Shown here in pieces: positions 17,588 to 26,827 of a stretch of DNA of 64,000 nt. The position numbers and the translations under genes are program-made. Position 1 is the first letter of the stretch. Each line of letters begins with the position of its first letter. Origin of the DNA: Ga0077555 sp964500805. Lineage in GTDB: Bacteria > Pseudomonadota > Alphaproteobacteria > Rhizobiales > Hyphomicrobiaceae. Under the pieces are notes generated by a model that was not told the origin of the DNA, made no database searches, and saw nothing but the letters and a program-made list of their open reading frames with translations. The stretch lies in the NCBI GenBank assembly GCA_964500805.1, contig CAZCQH010000020.1:28734-92733 (forward strand), in the 5' to 3' direction.

Positions 17588-17737
17588 GGAAGCTCCAGGC
17601 CATGAGCCGGGATCGAACAGTCGGTAGGGGTATTAGCGGTCTGGGCGAGAATTGGCCAGCGACTGTCGGCACGAGCTCGAGATCAATGTGGATGGCTCAT
17701 CGTGAGAACTCATCTGAACGCAATGGCGCGCTGTCAG

Positions 17738-18886
17738 CTAGCTGATCGGACGCCCTTGCCGGTCTTGGGCACGCTGCCGGGTGGGCTTCAGCACGAAGAA
17801 GAAACCGACCACCGCGAAAAGGATCAGCGCCACGAAGTGATGCCAAGTCGCACCGGAACCCAGGAGACGCGCCGAGAGATCGTTGATCTCCTGATACCGC
17901 AGCACTGCCACTGCACCGCCGACGATCGTCGAAATCTGGGTGATGCGGCCTGTATCCTTGCCGAAATCCACGAAGTAGAGCAGTAGCAGCGCCGCCCATG
18001 GCACGAAAACGAGACTCATGCGCAGGTTGATGTTGGCATACTCGCGGCCGAACATGACGTCGGTGGTCTGCTGGTAGCCGTAATCCATGAGCGGCCAGAA
18101 CAGCATGGCGATCGCTCCGATCAGCACACCCTTCTCGACCTCCGGAATCAACGGCGCGTAGTGCTGTCTGAGCTTCGTCCGCCAGATCGCCAGCAGGCAG
18201 CCGATGGTCAGCAGCACGAGGACGAAGAACACCTTGAACGGCAGCAGCACGCGATCGAGGTCAGACGCTTTCGAGCGGGTCGCTGAATTCTGCCAGAGCG
18301 CCGTCACATGATTGCGGAACGCATGCTGGACATTGCAGCAATCGTCGGTGTTGAGCATCTGGCCGGACGGCACACAGTAGCGAAGCATCGTGTCGGTCTG
18401 CGGCCGCTCGATCCGCTGGTCCCATCTGCAATTGCGCGCGAACATCGAGATGCTGGACCGCTTGTTGCCCTCGGCCATGAGATCGTCCAGCACTTGGCGC
18501 ACCGGCTTGTGCCTGGTGCCCGCGGCGATGTTCGCAGCTGAAGGCGCGACCTCCCAAACCGCCCTGAGTGGTCCGTTGTTGAGAACACCAGCTAGATAAA
18601 CCGAGAGCAGAAGCAGCGTGATGGTGCCGGCCGAGTATCTGAGCTTGCCCCACTTTAAATGCCGCCAATAGAGGTCCGTGAACACGACCGAAGGTTTGTA
18701 GAATGCGAAGAGCGCCAGCGCGCCCATGATTGGAAAGAACAGGAACAGGTGGCTGTGCGCAATGAGCATGGCCTGGCCATCGTGGCCTGGGAACTCGAGT
18801 ACGATCGAGGCCGACGACGCAACGAACGACAGCCAGAGGCCGGCAAAAATGACGGCAACCCATAAGTACGCCGGCTTGGCGATCAT
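17738..18886 (-). CDS. Multi-spanning membrane protein of unknown function
   Basis: 382 residues. The start at 18886 is supported by GGGGGAG upstream; an in-frame Met at 18949 lacks one. Hydrophobic segments suggest about seven transmembrane helices: two near the N-terminus, one near 85-105, one after residue 210, then three or four towards the end. A roughly 100-residue extracytoplasmic loop in the middle contains four Cys (N-C-R, Y-C-V, D-D-C-C), which may form disulfides. No family recognised. It ends in a basic cytoplasmic tail. Confidence 0.75.
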   Translation of the reverse strand: MIAKPAYLWVAVIFAGLWLSFVASSASIVLEFPGHDGQAMLIAHSHLFLFFPIMGALALFAFYKPSVVFTDLYWRHLKWGKLRYSAGTITLLLLSVYLAGVLNNGPLRAVWEVAPSAANIAAGTRHKPVRQVLDDLMAEGNKRSSISMFARNCRWDQRIERPQTDTMLRYCVPSGQMLNTDDCCNVQHAFRNHVTALWQNSATRSKASDLDRVLLPFKVFFVLVLLTIGCLLAIWRTKLRQHYAPLIPEVEKGVLIGAIAMLFWPLMDYGYQQTTDVMFGREYANINLRMSLVFVPWAALLLLYFVDFGKDTGRITQISTIVGGAVAVLRYQEINDLSARLLGSGATWHHFVALILFAVVGFFFVLKPTRQRAQDRQGRPIS

Positions 18887-19006
18887 CACCAACTCCCCCG
18901 ATCGCAGACCGCAATGCCCCGCCGCTCTAGCGCCTCCCCCAGGGCGCATGCAGCCACACCATTTGCCGCAGCGCCAGCCGCCAGCCGCAAATTCCTGAGC
19001 GCTGTG

Positions 19007-20506
19007 TTATTCCTGGAACGCTTTCTCGCGCGTACTGCGAACGGCTGGCAGTAGGACGATCGTCAGCAGTAGCGCCGACATTACGAGCAGCACACCGCTG
19101 ATGGGCCGGGTCATGAACACCGTCGCATCACCGTGCGCCAGCAGCAGGGCGCGTCTCAGATTCTCCTCCATCATCGGCCCCAGGATGAAGCCCAGCAGCA
19201 GGGGCGCGCCCTCACATCCCGTTTTGAAGAAGAAATACCCCAGCAGCCCGAACAGCGCCGTCAGCCCCACCTCGAAAGCGCTGTTGTTCAGGCTGTAGAC
19301 GCCGATACAGCAGAAGATCAGGATCGCCGGGAAGAGCAGGCGGTAGGGCACGGTCAGTAGCCGCACCCAGATGCCGATCATCGGCAGATTGATGACGATC
19401 AGCATCAGATTGCCGATCCACATGGAAGCAATCAGGCCCCAGAAGAGATCGGGCTGCTTCGTCATCACCTGCGGCCCCGGCTGGATGCCATGAATCATCA
19501 TGGCGCCGATCATCAGCGCCATCACTGGGTTAGGTGGAATGCCGAGGGTCAGCAGCGGAATGAACGAGGTCTGGGCGCCGGCGTTGTTGGCAGCCTCCGG
19601 CGCCGCGACACCCTCGATGGCGCCCTTGCCGAATTTACTCGGGTCCGACGAGATCTTCTTCTCGAGCGTGTAAGCCGAGAAGGCCGAGAGCAGAGCGCCG
19701 CCGCCCGGCAGCACGCCCAGCACGGAGCCGAGCGCGGTGCCGCGGATGATCGCCGGCAGCGAGACCCGCATGTCTTCGCGACTGGGCCAAAGACTGGTGA
19801 TCTTCTGCGCCAGGATGTTGCGTTCCTGCGGCTTCGAGATGTTTGTGATGATCTCCGCTAGGCCGAAGATGCCGAGCGCGATAGGCACGAAGCCGATGCC
19901 GTCGGAGAGCTCCGGAATACCGAAGGTGAATCGCTGTTTGCCGGTGTTCACGTCGGTGCCGATCAGCCCCAGAAAGAGCCCGACGAAGATCATGCATATG
20001 GCCTTCAGCACGCTACCCTGAGCAAGCACCACGGCTGCTATGAGGCCAAAGACCATAAGCGAAAAATATTCGGCAGCACCGAAGCTTTGCGCAACTTTGG
20101 TCAGCGGCCCGGAGAAAACGGCAACGAGCACGGTGGCGAAGCATCCGGCGATAAAGGAGCCGATTGCGGCGATGGCGAGCGCTGCCCCGGCACGTCCCTG
20201 ACGCGCCATCTGATAGCCGTCGAGACAGGTGACGACCGACGAGCTTTCACCGGGCATGTTGACCAGAATGGCCGTGGTCGAGCCGCCGTACTGCGCGCCG
20301 TAGTAGATTCCGGCGAGCATGATCAAAGCCGGAATTGGCGACAGCGTGAACGTGAACGGCAGCAGCATGGCGATTGTCGGCACCGGCCCGATTCCGGGCA
20401 AAACGCCGATCAACGTGCCGAGCAAGGCCCCCAGCAGGCAGAACACCAGATTTTGCACTGTGAAGGCGACAGCAAAGCCCTGCGCAAGATTAGCCAAAAC
20501 ATCCAT
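19007..20506 (-). CDS. tctA: Tripartite tricarboxylate transporter large permease subunit TctA
   Basis: 499 residues, 10-12 transmembrane helices. The conserved G-x-L-x-G-x-x-P-G-I-G-P and the central G-G-A-L-L-S-A-F-S-A-Y sequences mark TctA. With TctB it forms the membrane part of a secondary transporter that imports tricarboxylates or other organic acids delivered by a periplasmic TctC. Its start lies 12 bases after the tctB stop, so the two are one operon. A tctC gene is missing from both flanks. Confidence 0.95.
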   Translation of the reverse strand: MDVLANLAQGFAVAFTVQNLVFCLLGALLGTLIGVLPGIGPVPTIAMLLPFTFTLSPIPALIMLAGIYYGAQYGGSTTAILVNMPGESSSVVTCLDGYQMARQGRAGAALAIAAIGSFIAGCFATVLVAVFSGPLTKVAQSFGAAEYFSLMVFGLIAAVVLAQGSVLKAICMIFVGLFLGLIGTDVNTGKQRFTFGIPELSDGIGFVPIALGIFGLAEIITNISKPQERNILAQKITSLWPSREDMRVSLPAIIRGTALGSVLGVLPGGGALLSAFSAYTLEKKISSDPSKFGKGAIEGVAAPEAANNAGAQTSFIPLLTLGIPPNPVMALMIGAMMIHGIQPGPQVMTKQPDLFWGLIASMWIGNLMLIVINLPMIGIWVRLLTVPYRLLFPAILIFCCIGVYSLNNSAFEVGLTALFGLLGYFFFKTGCEGAPLLLGFILGPMMEENLRRALLLAHGDATVFMTRPISGVLLVMSALLLTIVLLPAVRSTREKAFQE

Positions 20507-20518
20507 TGTCGCTGCCCC

Positions 20519-21202
20519 TCAGCGGAAGATCTGAAAAATTGGCTTGATCAACACGGACTTCATGAAGGACCAGATGTCCATCACGAATGCCGACTTCATA
20601 GTGAGGCCGAGCGCGTCGACGAAGATGATGATCGCGACAACGCCCATGCCGAACGCGAGGAGCACGCGCTCGATGAAAGTCGCAATCGGTACCCGGCGGG
20701 AGTGCAGCGCAATGGTTACGACTGCAAGCACGAGAAGCGCGAGCAACGTGATGCTTCCCAGTGATGCAGAGCCGGTAAGTTTCGTCAGCTTGGCGACATT
20801 GCCCGGCCAGAGATAGAGCGCGAACCCGATCGATTGAGCAACCAGCAGCCTTCTCTCGAGTCGCGTTGGCTCGGGCTGCGCGACGCCGCCGATCAACACC
20901 GCACCGAGGATGGCGATCTCTAATCCGAAGGCTTCGAGGACCGCGCCGAACACCAGCACCGCTGCCAGAATGGCCAGTAGCTGTCCCCAGTCCCAAGCCT
21001 CCATCGGCTCGCCCCGTCGGATGACACCGATAAGCGTCACCAGAGCACCCAGTGCTAGCAGAGACCAGCAGAGGAGCTTCGGCAAAAACCCGGCGCCCAT
21101 GCGCGCTGCCGTGCCGAACGCATAGTCGGCCCCGAGAAAGAGGCCAAGTGACGCCAAGCCCATGAAGAACAGGCCGGCCCAAACATCTTTGTCGATGTGC
21201 AA
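20519..21202 (-). CDS. tctB: Tripartite tricarboxylate transporter small subunit TctB
   Basis: 227 residues with four or five transmembrane helices; weakly conserved family but clear beside tctA. Start is probably TTG at 21202, since a GGAGGG/AAGGGA region sits just upstream; the next in-frame Met is at residue 14. The N-terminus D-K-D-V-W-A-G-L-F-F-M-G-L-A-S-L matches TctB. A possible operator palindrome lies 87 bases before the start. Confidence 0.88.
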   Translation of the reverse strand: MHIDKDVWAGLFFMGLASLGLFLGADYAFGTAARMGAGFLPKLLCWSLLALGALVTLIGVIRRGEPMEAWDWGQLLAILAAVLVFGAVLEAFGLEIAILGAVLIGGVAQPEPTRLERRLLVAQSIGFALYLWPGNVAKLTKLTGSASLGSITLLALLVLAVVTIALHSRRVPIATFIERVLLAFGMGVVAIIIFVDALGLTMKSAFVMDIWSFMKSVLIKPIFQIFR

Positions 21203-21288
21203 AGTCGCGTCCCTTCCCTCCGTGCGCCGTTGGATCGGCGACTATCGATGTTGTTCAAGCCACCATAAGAGATCGGAAAGCGGGCCGC

Positions 21289-21303
21289 TAGGTCCGGACA
21301 TGA
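21289..21303. promoter_or_regulatory. Candidate operator upstream of tctBA
   Basis: On the minus strand this reads TCATGTCCGGACCTA, 14 of 15 bases identical to the site at 13799-13813 before the BVMO gene. Its centre is the palindrome GTCCGGAC. It lies about 90 bases upstream of the TTG start of tctB, a plausible promoter-proximal location. Confidence 0.45.
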
Positions 21304-21359
21304 GCAGGAGTGGCCGGCAAGTGACTCCTGGCTCAGGGTAGCGTCAGCGACGCCGGTGA

Positions 21360-22508
21360 TCAGCGCCTGGCGAGGGCCCGCTCAAGGCCTAGCGCCACCA
21401 GGCCCACCAGCAGCCCCCAAAACGCCGAGCCGATGCCAAAGATGGCGAGGCCCGATGCCGTGACGGCGAAGGTCAGGACCGCGGCAAAGCGCTCCTGCTC
21501 CTCCGCCACGGCCGACCCCAGGGCTGCAGCCAACGATCCGAGCAGGCCAAGGCCTGCGATGGTTTTGATCAACGCCGCTGGAAACACCGCAAAGAGCGCA
21601 ACCAGGGAGGCACCGAGGGCCGCCAGGCCACTGTAAACGAACAGGTAGGCTATTCCTGTTTTCCAGCGCTGTTTCGGATCGGGGTGTGCATCTGGCCCGG
21701 TACAGATTGCGGCCGTGATGGCCGCGAGATTGATGGTGTGGGCTCCAAGCAGGGAAATGAGCATTGAGGCAACACCCGTTGCCAGCAGCGCCGACGTGAA
21801 AGGTGGTTCATACCCCGCGGCCTTGATCACGGCCGCTCCTGGCAGGTTCTGCGAGGCCATCGTCACCAGATAGAGCGGCAGCCCAAGCCCGATGAGTGCG
21901 GCCACATCGAAGCGCGGCGCCACGAGCGTGAACGACGAGAGCGACACGGTGGGCCAGTCCGAAATCATGCCCAGCATCGACGCCAGCAGCGTGCCGCCGG
22001 CAATGACGAACAGCATGGCGCCGGAAGCGCTGAGCAGCCGTGCCACGAGAAACAGTGCGATCAGCGGCAGCACCAGCCAGGGCGCGACCGGCACCGCTTC
22101 GACCATCTGCAGCACGAACCGCACGAGGACGCCCGCCAGCATCCCGGCCGCGACCGGCACCGGAATCCTCCGGATCAGCATGTCTAGCGGCTTTACCAGC
22201 GCAGTCAGCACGATCAGCAAGCCAGCCAGCAGAAATGCGCCGGCTGCCGCGTCCATGGAGATCGTTCCCGCCGTCGCTGCGATCACGGCGGCGCCGGGTG
22301 TCGACCAGGCGGTAATGATCGGTACGCGGTGGCGCCATGACAGATAGCCGCTTGTCACCGCCATCGAGAGGCAGAGAGCCGTGACCCAGGAGGTCGTCTC
22401 GGCCAGCGTTGCTCTCACTGCTTCGGCGGCCGCCAGAACGATTGCCAGCGCCCCCGCGATGCCGACCAGCGCGGCGACCAGCGCCGACGAGACCACCGAA
22501 ACCCGCAT
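21360..22508 (-). CDS. benE: BenE family benzoate/H+ symporter
   Basis: 382 residues from Met 22508; the open frame upstream of it is not family-like. Roughly 11-12 transmembrane helices. BenE marks include the G-Y-L-S-W-R-H-R-V-P-I-I-T-A-W-S-T-P-G-A-A segment, the Q-N-L-P-G-A-A-V-I-K motif, and the H-T-I-N-L-A-A-I-T-A-A-I-C-T-G-P-D loop. It should import benzoate or a related aromatic acid with protons. No benABCD genes are present here; HMG-CoA lyase lies upstream in the opposite direction. Confidence 0.9.
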   Translation of the reverse strand: MRVSVVSSALVAALVGIAGALAIVLAAAEAVRATLAETTSWVTALCLSMAVTSGYLSWRHRVPIITAWSTPGAAVIAATAGTISMDAAAGAFLLAGLLIVLTALVKPLDMLIRRIPVPVAAGMLAGVLVRFVLQMVEAVPVAPWLVLPLIALFLVARLLSASGAMLFVIAGGTLLASMLGMISDWPTVSLSSFTLVAPRFDVAALIGLGLPLYLVTMASQNLPGAAVIKAAGYEPPFTSALLATGVASMLISLLGAHTINLAAITAAICTGPDAHPDPKQRWKTGIAYLFVYSGLAALGASLVALFAVFPAALIKTIAGLGLLGSLAAALGSAVAEEQERFAAVLTFAVTASGLAIFGIGSAFWGLLVGLVALGLERALARR

Positions 22509-23163
22509 GCCGCATATCCCCCGATCAGCCAAGTTGCCCAGGTGCGACGAGTGTACGCCCATTCTCCGCCCCATGCCGCCAGCCGATGGCATTTGCACCG
22601 CTCTCGCGGCGATGTAGATGCAGATGCATCGCCAGTTAACTACAAGGCAAGGTAGTGCTCCACGGCGAGCCCCGGCATGTGATATATTTTGCGGTTCTTG
22701 CCCTCTGTAGCGCGCGCAGCGTTGAGGAGGCATGACCTTCGGGTCGCCGTGAGGGGTGATCCGCACAGCACGGTCGCCCGGATTGGCGCAACGGACGAGT
22801 TCCGCCAGTTCCGCGCGATGGCCCTTCGTCGAGGCGCGTCGAGCGCGCGCCCCCGAACGAGCCAAACGCCGGCACCGCAGATCAGAGGGCCGGCGTGACA
22901 TCGCTGCAGATCCAAAACTGACCTGACCAGGCCCGACCGTGCGCCTGCGTCAGTCCTTTCCGGCCGCTTGGTTCCAGCTTTTTGGATGCAATCGGGTTGG
23001 CCCCACCCGGACGGGAAGCGCGCCTTGTCTCGGGCCGTCTAGGCCACATGCGTGTCAGTCCAGGCCTCGTCGCGCACCTTGCGCAAGCGGCCGTTTTGGC
23101 TTCAATGGCAGCGAAAGATCGAGCCCGAAGCAGGGCCCAGCGGAAAAGCAGGAGAGCGCAGTC
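22509..23163. other. Long divergent spacer between benE and HMG-CoA lyase, no gene recognised
   Basis: The open frames in this 655-base stretch are Arg-rich and lack ribosome sites or family features. An inverted repeat GGCGATG/CATCGCC lies around 22608-22633. The segment near 22640-22720 is locally AT-richer and could hold the benE promoter. AGGAGAG at the end is the ribosome site of the next gene. Confidence 0.4.
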
Positions 23164-24114
23164 ATGTCCAAGAAGCCCGATGTCGTCGTCCGCGAGGTTG
23201 GTCTGCGCGATGGCCTGCAGCTGGTGAAGTCGTTCGTGCCGACCGAGACCAAGCTTAAATGGATGCAGGCCGTCGCCGACGCAGGTGTGCCCGAGATCGA
23301 GACGACGAACTTCGTGCCGGCCAAGGTGATCGCCCAGTTCGCGGACGCGGCCGAGGTGGCCAAGGGCGCGTTGCGGATCAAGGGTCCGCTGATGTGTGCC
23401 CTGGCGCCCAACCGCAAGGGCGCCGAGAACATGCTCAATGCCGGCATCCGCAAGGTGAACTTCGTGCTCTCCGTTTCGGAGGGCCACAATCAGTCGAACG
23501 TTCGCAAATCCACCGACGCCTCGTTCCAGGAGTTCGAGAACGTCGTGGCGCTTCGCAAGGAGAAGCCCGAGTGGAAGGACGTCGTGATCCAGGGCTGTCT
23601 CGCAACGTCGTTCGGGTGCACCATCGAGGGCCGCGTCGATCCCGATCGCGTTGTGAAGTTCGCCGAGCGCTATCTGTCCCTTGGCGCCGACGAGATCACG
23701 CTCGCGGATACCGTCGGCTATGCCTCGCCCGGCGAGATCAATGCGTTGTTCAAGCGCGTCGTGAAGCTCTGCGCGGGCAAGCCGGTCTACTCGCACTTCC
23801 ATGACACGCGCGGATTGGGCCTCGCCAACGTCTATGCCGCGCTAGAAGCCGGCGTGAAGGCGTTCGATGCTTCGACCGGCGGCCTCGGCGGCTGCCCGTT
23901 CGCGCCCGGCGCCTCGGGCAACATCGTGATGGAGGATTTGGTCTTCCTGCTCGAGAAGGAGGGACTCCGCACCGGCGTCGATCTCGAAAAGTATCGCAAG
24001 GCCCGCGACATCGCCGAAGCAACGCTCCCGAACGAGAATTTCTACGGCACCATTCTGCGCGCCGGGCTACCCAAGGGCTTCACGCCGCCCTCGCGGCTGA
24101 TGGCAGCGGAGTAA
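23164..24114 (+). CDS. mvaB: Hydroxymethylglutaryl-CoA lyase
   Basis: 316 residues from Met 23164, with AGGAGAG upstream. TIM-barrel HMGL features are R-E-V-G-L-R-D-G-L-Q at 10-19 (active-site Arg15/Asp16), S-H-F-H-D at 210-214 (metal-binding His211 and His213), and the G-G-C-P-F-A-P-G-A-S-G-N signature with catalytic Cys244. It cleaves HMG-CoA to acetyl-CoA and acetoacetate in leucine or related branched-chain acid breakdown. No liu/mcc genes are adjacent, so it may serve a different acyl-CoA pathway; close homologues also act on other 3-hydroxy-3-methyl acyl-CoAs. Confidence 0.93.
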   Translation: MSKKPDVVVREVGLRDGLQLVKSFVPTETKLKWMQAVADAGVPEIETTNFVPAKVIAQFADAAEVAKGALRIKGPLMCALAPNRKGAENMLNAGIRKVNFVLSVSEGHNQSNVRKSTDASFQEFENVVALRKEKPEWKDVVIQGCLATSFGCTIEGRVDPDRVVKFAERYLSLGADEITLADTVGYASPGEINALFKRVVKLCAGKPVYSHFHDTRGLGLANVYAALEAGVKAFDASTGGLGGCPFAPGASGNIVMEDLVFLLEKEGLRTGVDLEKYRKARDIAEATLPNENFYGTILRAGLPKGFTPPSRLMAAE

Positions 24115-24277
24115 CGAGAGACACGGCGGATGCGGGGACAGTTCCCGCCACGGCACGGCTGTGCAATGTCGCCCACGCCGTGCCTGTCGGAAACCGTCCT
24201 CGCGCTGATCGTCTCCCCGTCTCGCTCTGGCGACCGTCTCGATCATCACCTAAACTCCGGGCTTCGGAGTGCCAGCC

Positions 24278-24916
24278 ATGGATGACCGCGCCACACCAAC
24301 ACGGACCGACATGACGGTCGAGGAGTTCCTCGCGTTCACCGAGACGCGGCCGCAAGAGGAGCGGTGGGAGCTGATCGAGGGGGCCCCGATCATGAATCCG
24401 TCACCAGTCCGCATGCATCAGCGGATCGCGGGGAATATCGATTCGCTGTTGCTAGCGGAAAAGCGCCGCCTCGGAGCCTCATGGCTCCCTGTGCTCGGCG
24501 TCGGAACTCGCGTGCCAGCGTCACCAAACAGCCTGCCACAGCCGGACGTATACGTGCAGGGGCATGGCGAGGCCGACGACTCTCACATCACCGATGATGC
24601 GCTGGTGATCTTCGAGGTGCTCTCCCGGAGCAACACGAAGGCCGACCGCCTCTGGCGCAAGCGCGTCTATTCCAGCGTGCCGAACTGCCAGCATTACGTG
24701 ACCGTCTCGATGGCCAGCGCGCGCGTCATCGCCTTCGACCGGAGCACCGGCTGGACCGAGCGGACCATCGCCGGCCTCAAGGCCTCGCTCGATCTGCCAG
24801 CCCTCGGCGCCCACCTGAAGCTCGCCGACATCTACCGATGGACCCCGCTCGGTGAGCGGCCGCAGCGCCCAACTCGGCCCGCACGGAAAGCCCGCGAAGC
24901 GCGGTCCAGCAAATAG
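24278..24916 (+). CDS. Uma2 family (DUF820) PD-(D/E)XK endonuclease-like protein
   Basis: 212 residues. The start at 24278 has CGGAG 8 bases before it; an in-frame GTG at 24269 overlaps that site. The fold is shown by Glu31 in W-E-L-I-E-G, Asp90 in P-Q-P-D-V-Y-V, and Glu113 in F-E-V-L-S-R-S-N, followed by the D-x-x-x-K-like stretch. Uma2 proteins are restriction-endonuclease-fold and often solitary; their biological role is unsettled. A basic, Arg/Pro-rich C-terminal tail (R-P-Q-R-P-T-R-P-A-R-K) could contact nucleic acid. Confidence 0.87.
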   Translation: MDDRATPTRTDMTVEEFLAFTETRPQEERWELIEGAPIMNPSPVRMHQRIAGNIDSLLLAEKRRLGASWLPVLGVGTRVPASPNSLPQPDVYVQGHGEADDSHITDDALVIFEVLSRSNTKADRLWRKRVYSSVPNCQHYVTVSMASARVIAFDRSTGWTERTIAGLKASLDLPALGAHLKLADIYRWTPLGERPQRPTRPARKAREARSSK

Positions 24917-24997
24917 CCGCCATGCATCGCGCCTCGTTCACCCTGCGCGCAGGCTCGCTATGATCTCGAGCAACGCATGGGGAGGGAAGCAGCGCTT

Positions 24998-26611
24998 ATG
25001 AGCGAGGACATCTTCGACTTCATCGTCACGGGCGCCGGTTCGGCAGGCTGTGCCGTGGCGGCGCGGCTCTCTGAATCAGGCCGCTACCGCGTACTGCTGC
25101 TCGAGGCGGGGAAACGCGACAGCTATCCGTGGATTCATCTGCCGATCGGCTTCCATAAACTCTACACCCACGACACCTACAATTGGCGCTTCGAGAGTGA
25201 GCCGGTCGCCGGCCTCAATGGCCGCACCTCCTATCAGCCGCGCGGCAAGATGCTGGGTGGCTCGTCGTCGCTGAACGGAATGGTCTACATGCGCGGCACG
25301 GCGGCCGACTACGACGGCTGGCGCCAGCGCGGTTGTGAGGGTTGGGACTATCAAAGCGTCCTCAGCTACTTCCGGAAGGCCGAGGATTTTCAGCACGGCG
25401 AGGATGAGTTTCACGGGTCTGGCGGGCCGCTGAAGGTCACCGACCACCGCTTCCGCAACGACATCATCGATGCGGTGATCGAGGCCGCAGCCAGCATCGG
25501 CATTCCGCGCAACAACGACTTCAATGGTGCGACGCAGGAAGGTGCCGGCTACTACCACGCGACCATCGCCAAAGGCCGCCGCTGGAGCGCGGCGACGGCT
25601 TATCTCAAGCCGGCACGCGGCCGCGCCAATCTCGTGGTCGAGCCCAACGCGCACGCGACGAAGATCCTGCTCGAAGGCAATCGCGCGGTCGGTGTGGCCT
25701 ACAAGACCCCGGCCGGCATGAAGTCCGCACGCGCCCGCGGTGAGATCGTGGTCTCGGGCGGCGTCTACGGCTCGCCGCAGCTGTTGCTTCTGTCCGGCAT
25801 CGGACCAGGCGCGCATTTGCGCGAGATGGGCATTCCCGTGGCGAAGGACTTGCCAGTCGGCGCCAACCTGCACGACCATTTCAACTCGTTCGTTGCTTGG
25901 CGCGCGACCAAAGGCGTGACGTTGAACGAGCTCGCCCGCTCACCCGTGGCCAAAGTCAAGGCTGGGCTGCAATACATGCTCGGCCGCAGCGGTCCGCTGA
26001 CCGGCACCAGCACGCTCGCCGGCATTTTCGTCAAGTCGGACCCGCGCCTCGATCGGCCCGACCTCCAGTTCAACATCTCCGTCTATTCCATCGAGCGGCG
26101 CGACCGCGACGGCATCATTCCCCATCCGTGGCCCGGCTTTATGATCACGCCCGTGCATCTCGCCCCGGAAGGACGCGGCCGCGTCAGCCTGAAGAGCCCC
26201 GATCCGTTGGCGCCGCCGAAGATCGAGTTCAAGTTCCTGGAAACCGCCTACGACGTGGACACCATGATCTATGGCGCCCGCCTCTGCCGCAAGCTCGCCG
26301 AGCAGCCCGCATTGAAGCCCTACATCGCCGAGGAGATCGTGCCGGGTCCGCAGGTGACGAGCGAGAAGGACCTGATCGACGACCTGCGCAACCGCGGCGT
26401 GTCGAACCTGCATCCGGTCGGCACCTGCCGCATGGGCACTGGCACCGACGCGGTGGTCGATCCGCGCCTGCGCGTCATCGGCATCAAGGGCCTGCGCGTC
26501 GCCGACGCCTCGATCATGCCGCAAGTCGTCGGCGGCAACACCAACGCGCCGTCGATCATGATCGGCGAGAAATGCGCCGCCATGACACTGGAGGATGCGA
26601 AGGCGGGGTGA
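24998..26611 (+). CDS. GMC family FAD-dependent oxidoreductase (second copy)
   Basis: 537 residues. An ATG at 24977 is also in frame; 24998 is preferred since GGAGGG precedes it and the family N-terminus D-F-I-V-T-G-A-G-S-A-G then starts at once. GMC signatures: G-K-M-L-G-G-S-S-S-L-N-G near 90 and G-G-V-Y-G-S-P-Q-L-L near 260. The active-site part has L-H-P-V-G-T-C-R-M-G and N-T-N-A-P-S-I-M-I-G. Substrate likely a primary alcohol. It shares architecture with the copy at 6905, suggesting paralogues. Confidence 0.92.
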   Translation: MSEDIFDFIVTGAGSAGCAVAARLSESGRYRVLLLEAGKRDSYPWIHLPIGFHKLYTHDTYNWRFESEPVAGLNGRTSYQPRGKMLGGSSSLNGMVYMRGTAADYDGWRQRGCEGWDYQSVLSYFRKAEDFQHGEDEFHGSGGPLKVTDHRFRNDIIDAVIEAAASIGIPRNNDFNGATQEGAGYYHATIAKGRRWSAATAYLKPARGRANLVVEPNAHATKILLEGNRAVGVAYKTPAGMKSARARGEIVVSGGVYGSPQLLLLSGIGPGAHLREMGIPVAKDLPVGANLHDHFNSFVAWRATKGVTLNELARSPVAKVKAGLQYMLGRSGPLTGTSTLAGIFVKSDPRLDRPDLQFNISVYSIERRDRDGIIPHPWPGFMITPVHLAPEGRGRVSLKSPDPLAPPKIEFKFLETAYDVDTMIYGARLCRKLAEQPALKPYIAEEIVPGPQVTSEKDLIDDLRNRGVSNLHPVGTCRMGTGTDAVVDPRLRVIGIKGLRVADASIMPQVVGGNTNAPSIMIGEKCAAMTLEDAKAG

Positions 26612-26827
26612 AAATCGTGGCGTCAGGCACGAGGCGTGGGATTCAACTTGGCGGCAAGCAGATGGTCGTAAGCTAAGCAGCCGCCCATGCGACAACCCGC
26701 ATGATCGGATTTATCGAAGCCTATCTCGACAACACGAGCTTGAACCAAGTACCCCTCAGCCCTTAAGCTGGACATAGTAATGCGTACCGGTGTCCGGCTG
26801 ATCGATTCGGTCGGGGGGGTTGGTTTT

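Noticed and set aside
24115..24277. Possible regulatory element before the Uma2 gene
   Set aside because: No repeat or palindrome of note; just the CGGAG ribosome site.
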